A stretch of DNA of 64,000 nt from Hermatobates lingyangjiaoensis (Eukaryota > Arthropoda > Insecta > Hemiptera > Hermatobatidae): NCBI GenBank assembly GCA_026182355.1, contig JAPFBL010000324.1, positions 1 through 64,000 of the forward strand, read 5' to 3'. Within the stretch, counting starts at the first letter, position 1; every line of letters starts with the position of its first letter. A model generated the notes under the pieces. The model did not search any database, was not told where the DNA came from, and was given only the letters and a program-made list of their open reading frames with translations. A program made the position numbers and the translations under genes. Below are positions 33,669 through 42,524 of the stretch, piece by piece.

Positions 33669-35137
33669 CACGAACACTTTTCAGGTGTTCAGGTTCGGTT
33701 TCAGTTTCAGGTTCAGGTGTTACCAGTTGAATCTCACACTACAACTTTAGGAGATGTGGTGAAGTGCGCTGAGGAACACGAAGGTGTACACCTTGCTAGC
33801 TTCGCCTCCTCAATATCCACTGCGAGAGGGGGAAATGGCACCGTGTCAGAAAAGAGGTCACAGCTGGACATCATAAAGATGTCGCTTATCAGGGGGTTCA
33901 GAAAAGGACCTCCGGATTTCTACTGGAGTCTATTACCATGCATCAGGTGAGTCCCAGATAGGTTCTCATGTAAGTTCAACAAGGTAAACTTGGCCTGCAC
34001 CCGGCACTTTACCAAAAACTGTGTTGGCTATTCACCTAAAGACTAATAGGGGAGGTTTCCATGGGTAGCTATGTTCGGAAATTCTTCCATATAGAGACAA
34101 ATATTTCCAGTATGAGAAACAAATCTACTGTTGAGTTCTGCATGGAGGGAAACGTAGCCCCAAAGGTTTTCTATGTGTTAGGTTAGCTATGAATGTTTAG
34201 GAGACTCGTTGTCTCCTAATCCTGTACAGTGTTTCAGGTGTTAGCAGTTGAGACACACACATGCTGGTACAAGTTAGATGAACTGCGTTTGAAGTGTGGT
34301 AGGAGACAAGACTATGGTGAGTCCACGAGAGGAACTTGTGAAGTGTGCCGTCTGTGGTGATGTACACCTCACTTGCTTCGCCACCTCAGGAACGCAACTT
34401 ACTGATTTCTACTGAAGTCAATTGGCATTACATTTTTACGATCCCAGATAGACTCTCATGTAAGTTCAACAAGGTAAACTTGGCCTGCACCCGTCACTTT
34501 ACCAAAACCTGTGTTGGCTATTCACCTATAGACTAATAGTGGAGGTTTCCATGGGTAGGTATGTTCTTAAATACTTGCATATAGTAACTAATATTTCAGG
34601 TATGAGAAAGGAATGTGCAGTTCAGTTCCTCTTGAAGAAAAACGTAGTCACAAAGGTTTTCAGTGTGTTATGTTTAGCTGTGAATGTTGAGGTGGCTCGT
34701 CGTGCCTCATATCCTGTACAGTGTTTCAGGTGTCAGCAGGTGTGACTCAAACGCCCTGGGGACAACTTTGAAGAGTTGTGTGTGAATTACGCAATGTAGA
34801 GGAGGATCGAAGTGCCTTAGCCACTCTACAATGTTTCAGGTGTCATCAGTTGACACTCAAGCTTACTGGGGACAACTTAAAAGAGTTGTGTGTGAAGTGC
34901 GCTAGGAAGCACGCCCATGGTGAGTGCACTAAATCTCGAGAGGAACTGCGAAGTGTGGCGACTGTTGCGGTGCACACCTTGGTACCTACAGGGGATATGG
35001 CAGTGTTTAAGGGAGTATATCTGAGGCAGGTATCCACTCCAATCGGTGGAGCTGACGAAGTATATACATACATACTTCGTTATACTTCCCTGTTGGGAAC
35101 CAGCCCTGTAGGAGGAGGACTTGAAGGCTAAATGACT
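33669..35137 (+). repeat. Array unit U7 (truncated, distal edge)
   Basis: Small deletions continue to about 33945, then the sequence returns to the consensus. U7 has extra bases 'cgtcgtgcctcatat' near 34700 that restore an ORF1-like reading (VARRASYPVQCFRC) absent from U1-U6. It stops at 'ggatgaaaag', about 160 bp short of a full unit. Confidence 0.85.
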
Positions 35138-36030
35138 GGATGAAAAGTGTGCCGTCTGTGGTGATGTACACCTCACTTGCTTCGCCACCTCAGGAACGCA
35201 ACTTACTGATTTCTACTGAAGTCAATTGCCATTACATTTCTACGATCCCAGATAGACTCTCATGTAAGTTCAACAAGGTAAACTTCAGGTATGAGAAAGG
35301 AATCTACAGTTGAGTTCCTCTTGAAGTGAAACGTAGTCACAAAGGTTGTCAGTGTGTTATGTGTAGCTGTGAATGTTGAGGAGGCTCGACCTCCTTTAGC
35401 CCCTCTACAATGTTTCAGGTATCAGTAGTTGAGACTCAAGCTTGCTGGGGACAACTTAGAAGAGTTGTGTGTGTAGTACGTTAGGAAACACGCCCATGGT
35501 GAATGCATAAAATCTCGAAAGGAATCTTCTATGTGTGCCGACTTGTCGGTGCACAGCCTGGTAGCTACAGGGGATGTTAGGCATTTAAGGTGATATATAT
35601 ATGAGTCAAGTACTAAGGTGTGCTAAGGTTAGGCCACCTGAATTCGTACTTCCTAGAACAAATGGGTACTAGTGTGTACTGGTGGCCGGTCAGGTATGAG
35701 AAGCATATATATTGTTGAGTTCTTCTTGGAGGGAAACGCAGCCCTAAGTATTTCCCATGTGTTAGGTTTAGCTGTAAATATATTGGTGGCTCGTCGTCCT
35801 TCAGTCTCCTTTTAGTGTTTCCCCCTGTCAAGAGTTGAGACACACTACTTATAACAGGTGTGTGTGAAGTATGCTATGAAACACGCCAAGGTATGTGCCT
35901 GACAGGAATCTTCGAAGTGTTCTGACTACTTTTATAGTTACTAGGACCATCATCGTCTTCGCAGGCACCACCCTTGTCAAGCAAAGGATAGAGTGAGTGC
36001 AGTAAAGCATGCCGTTACGGACCACTTAAA
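35138..36030 (+). repeat. Rearranged and diverged monomers at the right edge of the array
   Basis: At 35138-35280 a piece of the unit (tgtgccgtctgtggtgatgt...) is joined out of order. At 35283-35420 and 35690-35900 two diverged monomers follow ('caggtatgagaaagg', 'gaaacgtagtcac'; 'ggtatgagaagcatata', 'gaaacgcagcc'). They are far less similar to the core units, as expected at a satellite boundary. Confidence 0.75.
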
Positions 36031-36042
36031 AGAGATGAATTC

Positions 36043-36378
36043 ATGACATTGTTCTACATCATGTTGATGAATGGGGAGGAATCGACCAGAAAAATGAAGA
36101 AGAGACTGCAGAATGCTGCGGAGAGATTGGCTGAGTTATCTTCAGATGATGTCTCCTCATGGTATATGTGGAACAATTTGATTGTTCTTTTTGCTAATGT
36201 CCGTTGTATTTTTAGGTATAAAGAAGAGCTCGTTGACCTGATTGCGGAAAACAAGCCAGACCTGGTACTCCAGATTACCTTCAGACATTTCTTAAAGAAG
36301 AACAGAGGTTTTAGTCTCAAAGGCTACACTGTGGTGAGAAGTGACAGAACCATCGGCCAAGGTGGAGGTGAGTTCTGC
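36043..36378 (+). pseudogene. Non-LTR retrotransposon ORF2, N-terminal endonuclease fragment
   Basis: The segment from about 36190 reads NVRCIFRYKEELVDLIAENK, then PDLVLQITF, then GFSLKGYTVVRSDRTIGQGGG. This is the start of the APE-type endonuclease of Jockey-like ORF2, which nicks target DNA for retrotransposition. The family reads LLQET at the second motif; here the catalytic Glu position reads Ile (LQITF) and one residue is lost. Similarity stops right after GGG, where a strong donor-like GAG|GTGAGT occurs (36368). The preceding 30 codons (TRKMKKRLQNAAERLAELSSDD) may be the ORF1 C-terminus. The location directly after the array fits one element. Confidence 0.75.
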
Positions 36379-36390
36379 GACTTACTAGAA

Positions 36391-36753
36391 CTGTTTTTTT
36401 TATATATATATTTTAAATGTATATATATTTAATTTATTTTTTTACTATTTTTTTCACTTATTTTTACTCTATTCTTCCTTTTTTCCTGTTTATATGATAT
36501 CTATGAATATCATATATATGTCGTCATGAATATTCGTCTTGATGACGACGGATTTCCAAATATTGAAGTGAGTCATTTTCAACGCTTTTTTGTGCTAGAT
36601 GAATTGCCTAATATATATATATATATTCATTAAACACATTTTGAACCCTTGTTCTCGTCCCTTTTCTCTTTAACTTTTCTAATTTCCTATACAGTGTTTT
36701 GAAGTTTTCCGTGATATTAAATAACAATTCTCCAAAAGTTTTATCTTGAAAAC
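36391..36753. other. AT-rich sequence with (TA) runs and a PLE-end-like motif
   Basis: At 36537-36574 the plus strand has 'cttgatgacgacgg' then 'aaatattgaagtgagtc', resembling the PLE-associated ends at 54.34 and 55.10 kb. On the minus strand 36600-36750 there is an open stretch reading MSFQDKTFGELLFNITENF that may continue the PLE remnant, unproven. Confidence 0.4.
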
Positions 36754-37152
36754 TCATGTTAACAATTTTGGTTCTTGGAATATTGGTTCTTGTAAAAAAC
36801 TTTGTTTTGTTCCTCTGTTGTTTTGGTTCGGTTCGACCTTGCTCACACTATTAATTTTTTGGATATAAATTTGTAAGATTTTATCGAATTGTTTATTGCT
36901 GTATCCGTTATTGATAAGCACCTGTTTTAATCTTTCTATGTCCTGATGGAATAAAGCCCAACTGGAAGTTATCTTAAAGGTTCTATGAATCAGGGCCTTT
37001 ATCGTGCCCTCTTTGTACCTTTCAGGGCATTCGCTTTGAGCATTTAGATATACTCCACTATGAGTAGGTTTCACATACACAGATGTCTGGTAATCAACAC
37101 AATTCTGTTTCACAACGACGTCCAAGAAGTTCATTATTTTGTTCTGACTCAA
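36754..37152 (-). pseudogene. Penelope-like element reverse transcriptase, C-terminal half
   Basis: A 132-codon frame contains NFLDVVVKQN, then TSVYVKPTHSGVYLNAQSEC, then YKEGTIKALIHRTFKITSS, the motifs just after the catalytic core and in the thumb of Penelope-like reverse transcriptases (family pattern FLDV.V.R...TSVYRKPT.TG.YLN). PLE enzymes copy RNA at target sites and carry a C-terminal GIY-YIG nuclease, which is not seen here. The N-terminal half lies immediately to the right on the opposite strand, so the gene was split by an inversion within the finger/palm region. Confidence 0.8.
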
Positions 37153-37421
37153 TTCTTTGGTGAACTTTAAAACAGGAACAGAAGTCTATACAATCAGACA
37201 GACGGAGAGGCAATGGGGTCTCCATTAGTGTGGCTTTTCCAAATTTCTATATGTGCCACATAGAAAACTACATCCTTGACAAAGAAGCCATCCAAAAACC
37301 TATAGTTTACTGCAGGTATATTGATGACTGTTTCTTAGTGACGGATAACATAGACCAAATTGAAGATTTACGAAGTTCTTTCCAAACTGTCTCTGTTTTA
37401 AAGAAAATTTTAAAGAGATAA
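37153..37421 (+). pseudogene. Penelope-like reverse transcriptase, catalytic-core fragment (inverted)
   Basis: In one frame YNQTDGEAMGSPLV is read (about 37176-37220). After a frameshift it continues FPNFYMCHIENYILD and PIVYCRYIDDCFLVTDNID (to about 37360). The family motif is MGSPLGP..ANFYM..IE and RYIDD; YIDD holds the catalytic aspartates and is intact. The frame ends near SVLKKILKR, just before where FLDV should follow; FLDV is encoded on the other strand from 37152 leftwards. A frameshift and the inversion make it non-functional. Confidence 0.8.
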
Positions 37422-37583
37422 TTATTAATCATAACAAACTGTCCAACAGATAGAAATAATCTACTTACCTATAAAATCAGAATTGAATCTGTGTCAAGTG
37501 TCCATAAATTAAATAATCTAAGTCACCAGTACAGTATTACCAACTTCATAGATAAACAAAACGAATGAATACGTCATTGTGTT

Positions 37584-38480
37584 TTACATCTCCGTTGGTG
37601 GAGGACTCTTTTTTACACTGAGAAAAGAGTAAGGGGTCAATTTCGAGGAGTGAAACATGATGGCCTCTGTACTTCTTTTTCCGCAGTCCACTTCGTATGT
37701 GGTACTCGAAATTTTTCTTTTGATTCGAAAAGGACCACTTCTTACTTCGTCTAATTTGTTCCTGTTAATTTTATTTCCATTGGCTACAAACACCATATCA
37801 CCTTCGATAAACTCATGTTCTTGTCTCTTCTTATCCACTCTATTTTTATTTTTCAAATACATTTCTTCTGAGTTCTTCATTGCTTGTATTCTGTCTTTAT
37901 TTAATCATAATCTGTTTGCAATATAGCTGGTAGAATTTCTGTTGTATGTCTATATAGAAGATAAGCAGGTGAATATCGTTTAGCGCTGTGAATCGTATTG
38001 TTGTACTCCTGAACACATAACTCTGTTAGTTTTGCATTGGATTCTATTGACTAATGTTTGGTTCAGACGTTCATTTAAACTATTTGACTGCGGATTGTCT
38101 ACAGACGTAAAAATAAGTTCTATGTTTTAGTTTTTAAATAATTTTTAAATTTCTTTGAATTTAAACCGCTATATTGGTCTACTGATAATGTTGTAACAAT
38201 ATATCTAGAGGTGATTGTGTCTAAGAGTTTGAGAAAGTCGTAGGCTATTTGACTACTGGATGTACGAATCCAAGCGTACCTACTAAAATGGTTGACCAAT
38301 AACTGCATATATATTTATTTTTTTTGACCTGTTTTCGGTAAAGCCTCCAATTGTGTCTATCGACATAATTTGATATGGATGTTGTGCTGGTCCTAGTTTT
38401 GATAACAATCCGACTGCTCTATTTGTTCTTGTATAATTCTTTATGCAGATCTCACAGGTTTTACACAATTTTTAATAATA
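37584..38480 (-). pseudogene. Gypsy integrase remnant
   Basis: Begins with a zinc-finger remnant (CKTCEICIKNYTRTN), then the rve core: SIDTIGGF with the first Asp, VDQYSGLNSKKF with the second Asp, and SNSLNERLNQTLVNRIQ with the Glu. So all three DDE residues can be read, though in different frames. The C-terminal frame (37880-37584) reads GDMVFVANGNKINRNKLDEV and RSGPFRIKRKIS, the GPF-type C-terminal module that follows the core in gypsy integrases. The enzyme would join element DNA to the host genome. Frameshifts at about 38300 and stops at 38130-38000 inactivate it. Confidence 0.85.
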
Positions 38481-38689
38481 TCATCCAATAAGATCAATCC
38501 AATTGTCAATGATTTGTTTCCCAAAATCTTCTGAGACATAAATTCTTTTCCGATCTTTCAGAACTTTAAAGTTGATTTCCTCTTCATTTATAATGTTCTT
38601 AGAATTATTAATTTCTTCTGCAATAGTTTTTTTGATTGTCCAGTATATCTTCTAATCGTATCATGTTTACTACTTTTAAAGCATCGTCT

Positions 38690-39180
38690 TTGTTGTCAAA
38701 ACATTCAAGAACCGGGTTACGAGATAACGCATCTGTCTCTATATTATCTCTTCCAGCCTTATAAATTATTTGAAATTACGCTGTGATGGGTAAAACATGG
38801 GTAAAACCTTCTGGTGCTTCATCCGTTCGTGATTTTGATTTTAAATTCAGTAGGGGCTTGTGATTGCATGTTACTGTAAATGACTTATCAGTTAAATAAT
38901 GTTGCCAATATACAATAGTTTCTTTAATCGCAAGACACTAGAGATAAGTAATCCCTTTTTTTACGTGGCCTGTTGTTATCTTTTTGGAAAAGTATCCTAC
39001 AGGATGAAATATTCCATCATCCTGACGTTGTTTCAAAATAACACCTAATCCAAACCTACTCGCTTTTACTTCTATCAAAATTTCTTTATTAGGGTCGTAA
39101 ATTACTAACATTGGTGTTGAACATAGATATTGTTTAATTTATTGGAAACAGTTTTCACATTCAGTGATCTACTTAAACTT
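38690..39180 (-). pseudogene. Gypsy RNase H remnant
   Basis: The reading includes YDPNKEILIEVKASRFGLGV, GYFSKKIT, TCNHKPLLNLKSKSR and AGRDNIETDALSRNPV. The family has TDAS, SR.L/SKKL, TDHKPL and ADALSR at these points. The first catalytic Asp (TDAS) reads EVKAS and the Asp of TDHKPL reads N, so two key residues are lost. Stops occur near 38940 and 38778. It normally degrades the RNA strand during reverse transcription. Confidence 0.8.
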
Positions 39181-39780
39181 CTCATCCTTTTTTAAGTTAA
39201 GTAATGGAGTTAATCTTTGGGTACAATGATTTATCAATCTGTGATAGAAATTGATTTTCCCCAGTTTTTAACGAATCATTTTTTTGTAGTTGGACGTGGA
39301 AAGTCTTTAATTGCAATGACATTATCTTTAACTGGATATATTTTACTTTTTTCAATGATATGTTCCAAATGTTTAACAGAATTTTGGGCAAAAGAGCATT
39401 TATTTAATTTTAGTTTAAAACCTTCTTCTTTAAGCGCTTAAAGGACCAACTTTATGTGTTTAAAGTGTTCATCCAATGACTGAGAAAAATTAGTATATCA
39501 TCTATATAGTTGATAGACATGTGTGATAAATTATGTCTTCTGATTATACCAGACATTGGCCTGGTATCATGTTTACTACTTTTAAAGCATCTTTGTTGTC
39601 AAAACATTCAAGAACCGGGTTCTTTGAAAAATAGCGGGTGAGTTTTTGTATTCAAAAGGCAGTACTTTCCATTGCCAATGCCCTTTCTGTGTAATAAATG
39701 CTGTTTTTTTTTTTCTTTCTTTTGGGCGGATCGTTATAGACCAAAAAGCGGAATACACGTCTAAAGAAGTAAGACATATA
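39181..39780 (-). pseudogene. Gypsy reverse transcriptase remnant with internal patch
   Basis: Reading leftwards: TSLDVYSAFWSITIRP (family LD...G(Y/F)(W/H)), an A-run frameshift, TAFITQKGHWQWKVLPFEYK with SPAIFQ (family LPFGL.NAPATFQR), a 56-bp patch copied from near 38660-38716, then HMSINYIDDILIFSQSLDEH. YIDD is intact. Further on, LKLNKCSFAQNSVKHL matches the connection region. Stops occur around 39440 and 39276. Confidence 0.85.
39568..39623. repeat. Templated 56-bp patch copied from 38,657-38,716
   Basis: 'gtatcatgtttactactttt' and 'caaaacattcaagaaccggg' occur in both places in the same orientation. The copy here lacks three bases (gcatctttgttg against gcatcgtctttgttg). It replaces the RT segment between FQR and the YIDD block. 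Confidence 0.85.
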
Positions 39781-39975
39781 TTTATATATATATATATATG
39801 TATATATATAAAAAGATTTCACATAAACACGTGAAACAACAATCAATGATTAAACCACAATAAGAATGGGAAAACTGAGTTGGGTTTTTGACTCTGACGA
39901 AGACCGCTTGTTACGGTTGAAAGATCTTAGTCTTGTTTTCCCATTCTTATTGTGGTTTAATCATATATATATATG
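39781..39975. mobile_element. Foldback element, copy c, left arm internally deleted
   Basis: (TA)n flanks both sides. The outer left arm (aaaagatttcacataaacac...ccacaataagaatgggaaaac) jumps directly to the loop (tgagttggg), while the right arm is complete (ttgactctgacgaagacc to ttgtggtttaatca). The inner half of the left arm is gone. Confidence 0.8.
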
Positions 39976-40175
39976 AGGTCCGGTCATCAAATTCTTTGAA
40001 GCAGGCGCTTCTATGAGTTCTTCTCCGTGACCGGAAGGTACTGCAATAAAGGATCGGAGTAAAGTGTCTTAATAATCTCATCACTACTCACCTTTAAGGC
40101 TTGAGTCAGAGATGCCGTGAACTTCACCATTCTCCCATGCACAGCCACCGGAGTCGGCAGAATAGTGGAGAGATA
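39976..40175 (-). other. Unrecognised open segment of about 50 codons
   Basis: The minus strand reads LPTPVAVHGRMVKFTASLTQ then ALKVSSDEIIKTLYSDPLLQ before TAG. Composition looks like coding sequence and a donor-like AAG|GTGAGT lies inside. I do not recognise the family; a transposase or host exon remnant is possible. Confidence 0.3.
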
Positions 40176-41084
40176 ACTAACCAACTATTAATTAAATGTA
40201 TTAATTTATCACAAAATGCACATAATTATTATAAAGTAAAATTTAGTGACAAGTTTTACATCTAATAGCACTCATTTTTTAATTACAAACATGTACTGAA
40301 ATTTGAAGCACAAAGGGAAGATAAAATACATAAAATGTAATAAGAATATTTTTTATGCAAATTCCATAGATTTCGTTCAAATAAATTAGTATATATTCAA
40401 ATGAAATTCCGTTTTACCAAGACAAAACAGTTTGTTAGATATTTCATACTCTATGTTTATTGTGTAAATACAAATAGTAACAAACACGTATATTTAATTT
40501 ATTTTTTGAAAGGTAGCAATAATGTTTTGTAAATAAAAATAAAATGAACAAAATGGTTGACAGCGTCATAATGTGGCAAGATATCTGAGGTCGAGATTAG
40601 TGGAGTTACTAAAGGCAAATATTTGCAGGTGATTGAGTGAAGAGTGAGAAAGAGATGTAAGGTATGCTTTTTGAAATTTCCTCAAATCAAACACTTGTAT
40701 TCCACTGTAACCCAAGTTCAATGCCTTCTTTATCACGCCCACTATTTGCCTTTATACAGCCCAAGGTTAAAGTCATTTATTAAATAATTGACGCCATTTT
40801 TCCTTTTATCTTTAAATCATCATTGGAAAAGTTTTCTTTCATTGTTCTTTAACAAATTAATTCTTCTTATATGAATGTAATTTAAGCTGGTAGTTAAACC
40901 ACAATAATTTGAATTATTATTGCTTCACAGGTAGGACTGGCACTTAATTAATTAACGAAATTTCCATTAATGTAATTTAATTTCCAATAATCTTTTTTTC
41001 TTTTACCATACACAAAATTTGAAAAATTAACTTATTTCTTATATGATCTAATAACTGAGATTTCACCTATTATGATGCTCAGGT
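40176..41084. other. AT-rich sequence, nothing recognised
   Basis: No element ends, motifs or supported frames. Confidence 0.5.
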
Positions 41085-41310
41085 GTCGCGCGGTAGGTGT
41101 TGAGTGGCCTACGTCTCTCATATGCACAGGTAGATCCGGGTTCGATAACCAGTCTGGCCCTCGACTTATTCAAGCAGGAGGTACTAATAAACTTGTTTTA
41201 AATTTAGAACTCCCAGTGTAGAGTGTTTATTGTGTAGTATCACGAAGGGCCAATCCTTTTGGCCTATCTGTATTCTCTCGTGGGACGGTCACTGCAACCT
41301 AACATAACCT
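41085..41310 (+). repeat. tRNA-derived SINE, copy 3
   Basis: B box GGGTTCGATAACC near 41139-41151, then the family linker 'ctggccctcgacttattcaa' and 'gaactcccagtgtag' in the body. The A-box part is diverged. Middle body shorter than in copies 1 and 2. Confidence 0.65.
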
Positions 41311-41595
41311 TCTCTGTTTACTTTTGATCATAAGTTTATTAATATGAAGTATATCATTATGGAATAAATGCCATTGTACAGCCCTTGAATTCACCTTTTA
41401 ATAGGTAATGGAATAGTTTGAAATATAACAATATGAAAAAAATATTTATTTTTTATTTCGTTTCTCTATGGCGAAACGAACGTAGATTTTTCTTGTAAAT
41501 GCAGTTCTTGGAAGTAGACTTAATTAAGGCCGTCGGTTTTAACAGAACTGTAGAACTCCTGATGCAACATCAGAACAATCATTTATAGATATATA

Positions 41596-42522
41596 CAGTG
41601 AACACTGCTTAATGTAATCACGGATAATGTTATCAATCCGTTAATATTATCGTAATTCCTGATCTTCGCCCAAACATACAAGATGAATTACAAATATATC
41701 GCTTATTGTTGTCCATTTTTTTTTCAAACCTGAGGACTTTTTTCGTTGAGTTCAGAAAAAATTGTTGTTCAAATGATCCTGATTTTATCTTTGACAAAGC
41801 AAGAGATAAGATTTCCTTATGTGGATGTTCTTCAGTTTTCTGCTTTTTTGACTGTCGCTGAAGTCACTTTGTTTCAGTTACTTCTACCAGACTACTATTT
41901 GTGAAAAGCGATCTGACGCATAAAACATAGGCTCCGTGATAGTGATTTTTTTGTTTTCATTGTTGTTCCAACCCCTTCAAGATGAAGAAACATAGGATTT
42001 AAGCATAAAAAAAAAGCTATATTTTAGGAAGCTATGATAAGGTGCTTAAGATGGAGCAATGTGAGATTGTAGCAAAATATCCCAGCCGCTTCTATACAAA
42101 ATTTAAAAAAACTGCACAAGCCTCAAGATGGACATCAACAAAAACCAAAATTGGTTGTGAAAAGGAAGCGGACACTGAAATTGAATTTGATTTGAAAATA
42201 TGGCTTATAAATGTCTGAGAAGGTGACTCAAAAAAAAGTTTCAGAAGAAACAATTCAAAACTGTTTCAAGAAAGGTGGTTTCTTGTGTACCACTACAACC
42301 GCAACAAAAGAGAACATTATTATTGAAAAACCAAGTGATATGACGTTAACCGACTTCGAGGAGTGGATAGTAGTGGACAATAACCTCCAGTTGGCTGCTA
42401 ATTTTTTTTGATACATCTACAGCTTTAGCCTCACAATCGGTAAAGTGGCAGTTTCAATTTCTTTGGTTACTACTATCACTTTTGGTTTTTACAAAAGTGA
42501 TTACGTTAAGCGGCATCCACTG
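41596..42522 (+). mobile_element. Tigger/pogo-like DNA transposon, internally deleted
   Basis: The element is 927 bp long with TA on both sides (41594-41595, 42523-42524). The terminal repeats begin CAGTGAACACTGCTTAATGT and, on the other strand, CAGTGGATGCCGCTTAACGT. Over 26 bp they differ at five places, all transitions. The interior keeps part of a CENP-B/Tigger-type transposase. Pogo-family elements insert at TA, which fits. Confidence 0.85.
42211..42411 (+). pseudogene. Tigger-type transposase fragment
   Basis: A 66-codon frame reads VSEETIQNCFKKGGF then DMTLTDFEEWIVVDNNL. The pattern 'W..VS.ETI.NCF.KAGF' followed by an acidic segment with F..W is characteristic of the region near the end of the DDE catalytic domain in Tigger/Jerky proteins. 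The CENP-B HTH pair and the first two catalytic Asp residues are missing. Upstream (42030-42200) lie diverged frames that may hold a remnant of the N-terminal part (MEQCEIVAKYPSRFYTKFK). It cannot be active. Confidence 0.7.
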
Positions 42523-42524
42523 TA

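Larger units (their letters stand above)
22234..35137 (+). repeat. Tandem array of ~1633-bp higher-order repeats derived from a LINE ORF1
   Basis: The landmark 'cacgaacactgtttcagg' recurs at 22234, 23881, 25514, 27148, 28781, 30414 and 32046, and with two missing bases at 33669, giving spacings of 1647, 1633, 1634, 1633, 1633, 1632 and 1623. Each unit contains three diverged monomers, recognised by a 'gtatgaga' block at 23190, 23770 and 24332 of the first cycle, each followed by 'aaacgtag' and a 'gtttcaggtgt' knuckle. The translated knuckles read CFRC...LCVKCARKHAHGECTKSRE, and the preceding block reads FLLKRNVVTKVFSVLCLAVNVEV. This is the PRE_C2HC plus CCHC arrangement of Jockey-type ORF1 proteins. 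All units share the same stops, so amplification came after decay. Confidence 0.92.
37584..39780 (-). mobile_element. Decayed gypsy-type LTR retrotransposon, pol region
   Basis: Read on the minus strand, RT (39780-39181), RNase H (39180-38690) and integrase (38480-37584) follow in the order RT-RNaseH-INT, which is gypsy/Ty3 order. No LTR, gag, protease or primer-binding site is visible on either side. Multiple stops and frameshifts occur throughout. A duplicated patch from the RNase H/INT linker lies inside the RT. Confidence 0.85.

Noticed and set aside
33555..33950. 131-codon frame in U7
   Set aside because: It is created by the cluster of small deletions in the probably unpolished segment; the same place in other units gives separate shorter frames.
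22933..35131. The many 63-, 73-, 77- and 115-codon open frames of the array as a family of small genes
   Set aside because: They repeat in step with the satellite unit, shift frame between knuckles, lack continuous domains and all share the same stops. They are fossils of one ORF1 region.
22234..35137. CRISPR array or protein-coding tandem repeat
   Set aside because: Units of 1.6 kb without unique spacers, in a eukaryotic context, and no frame runs across units.
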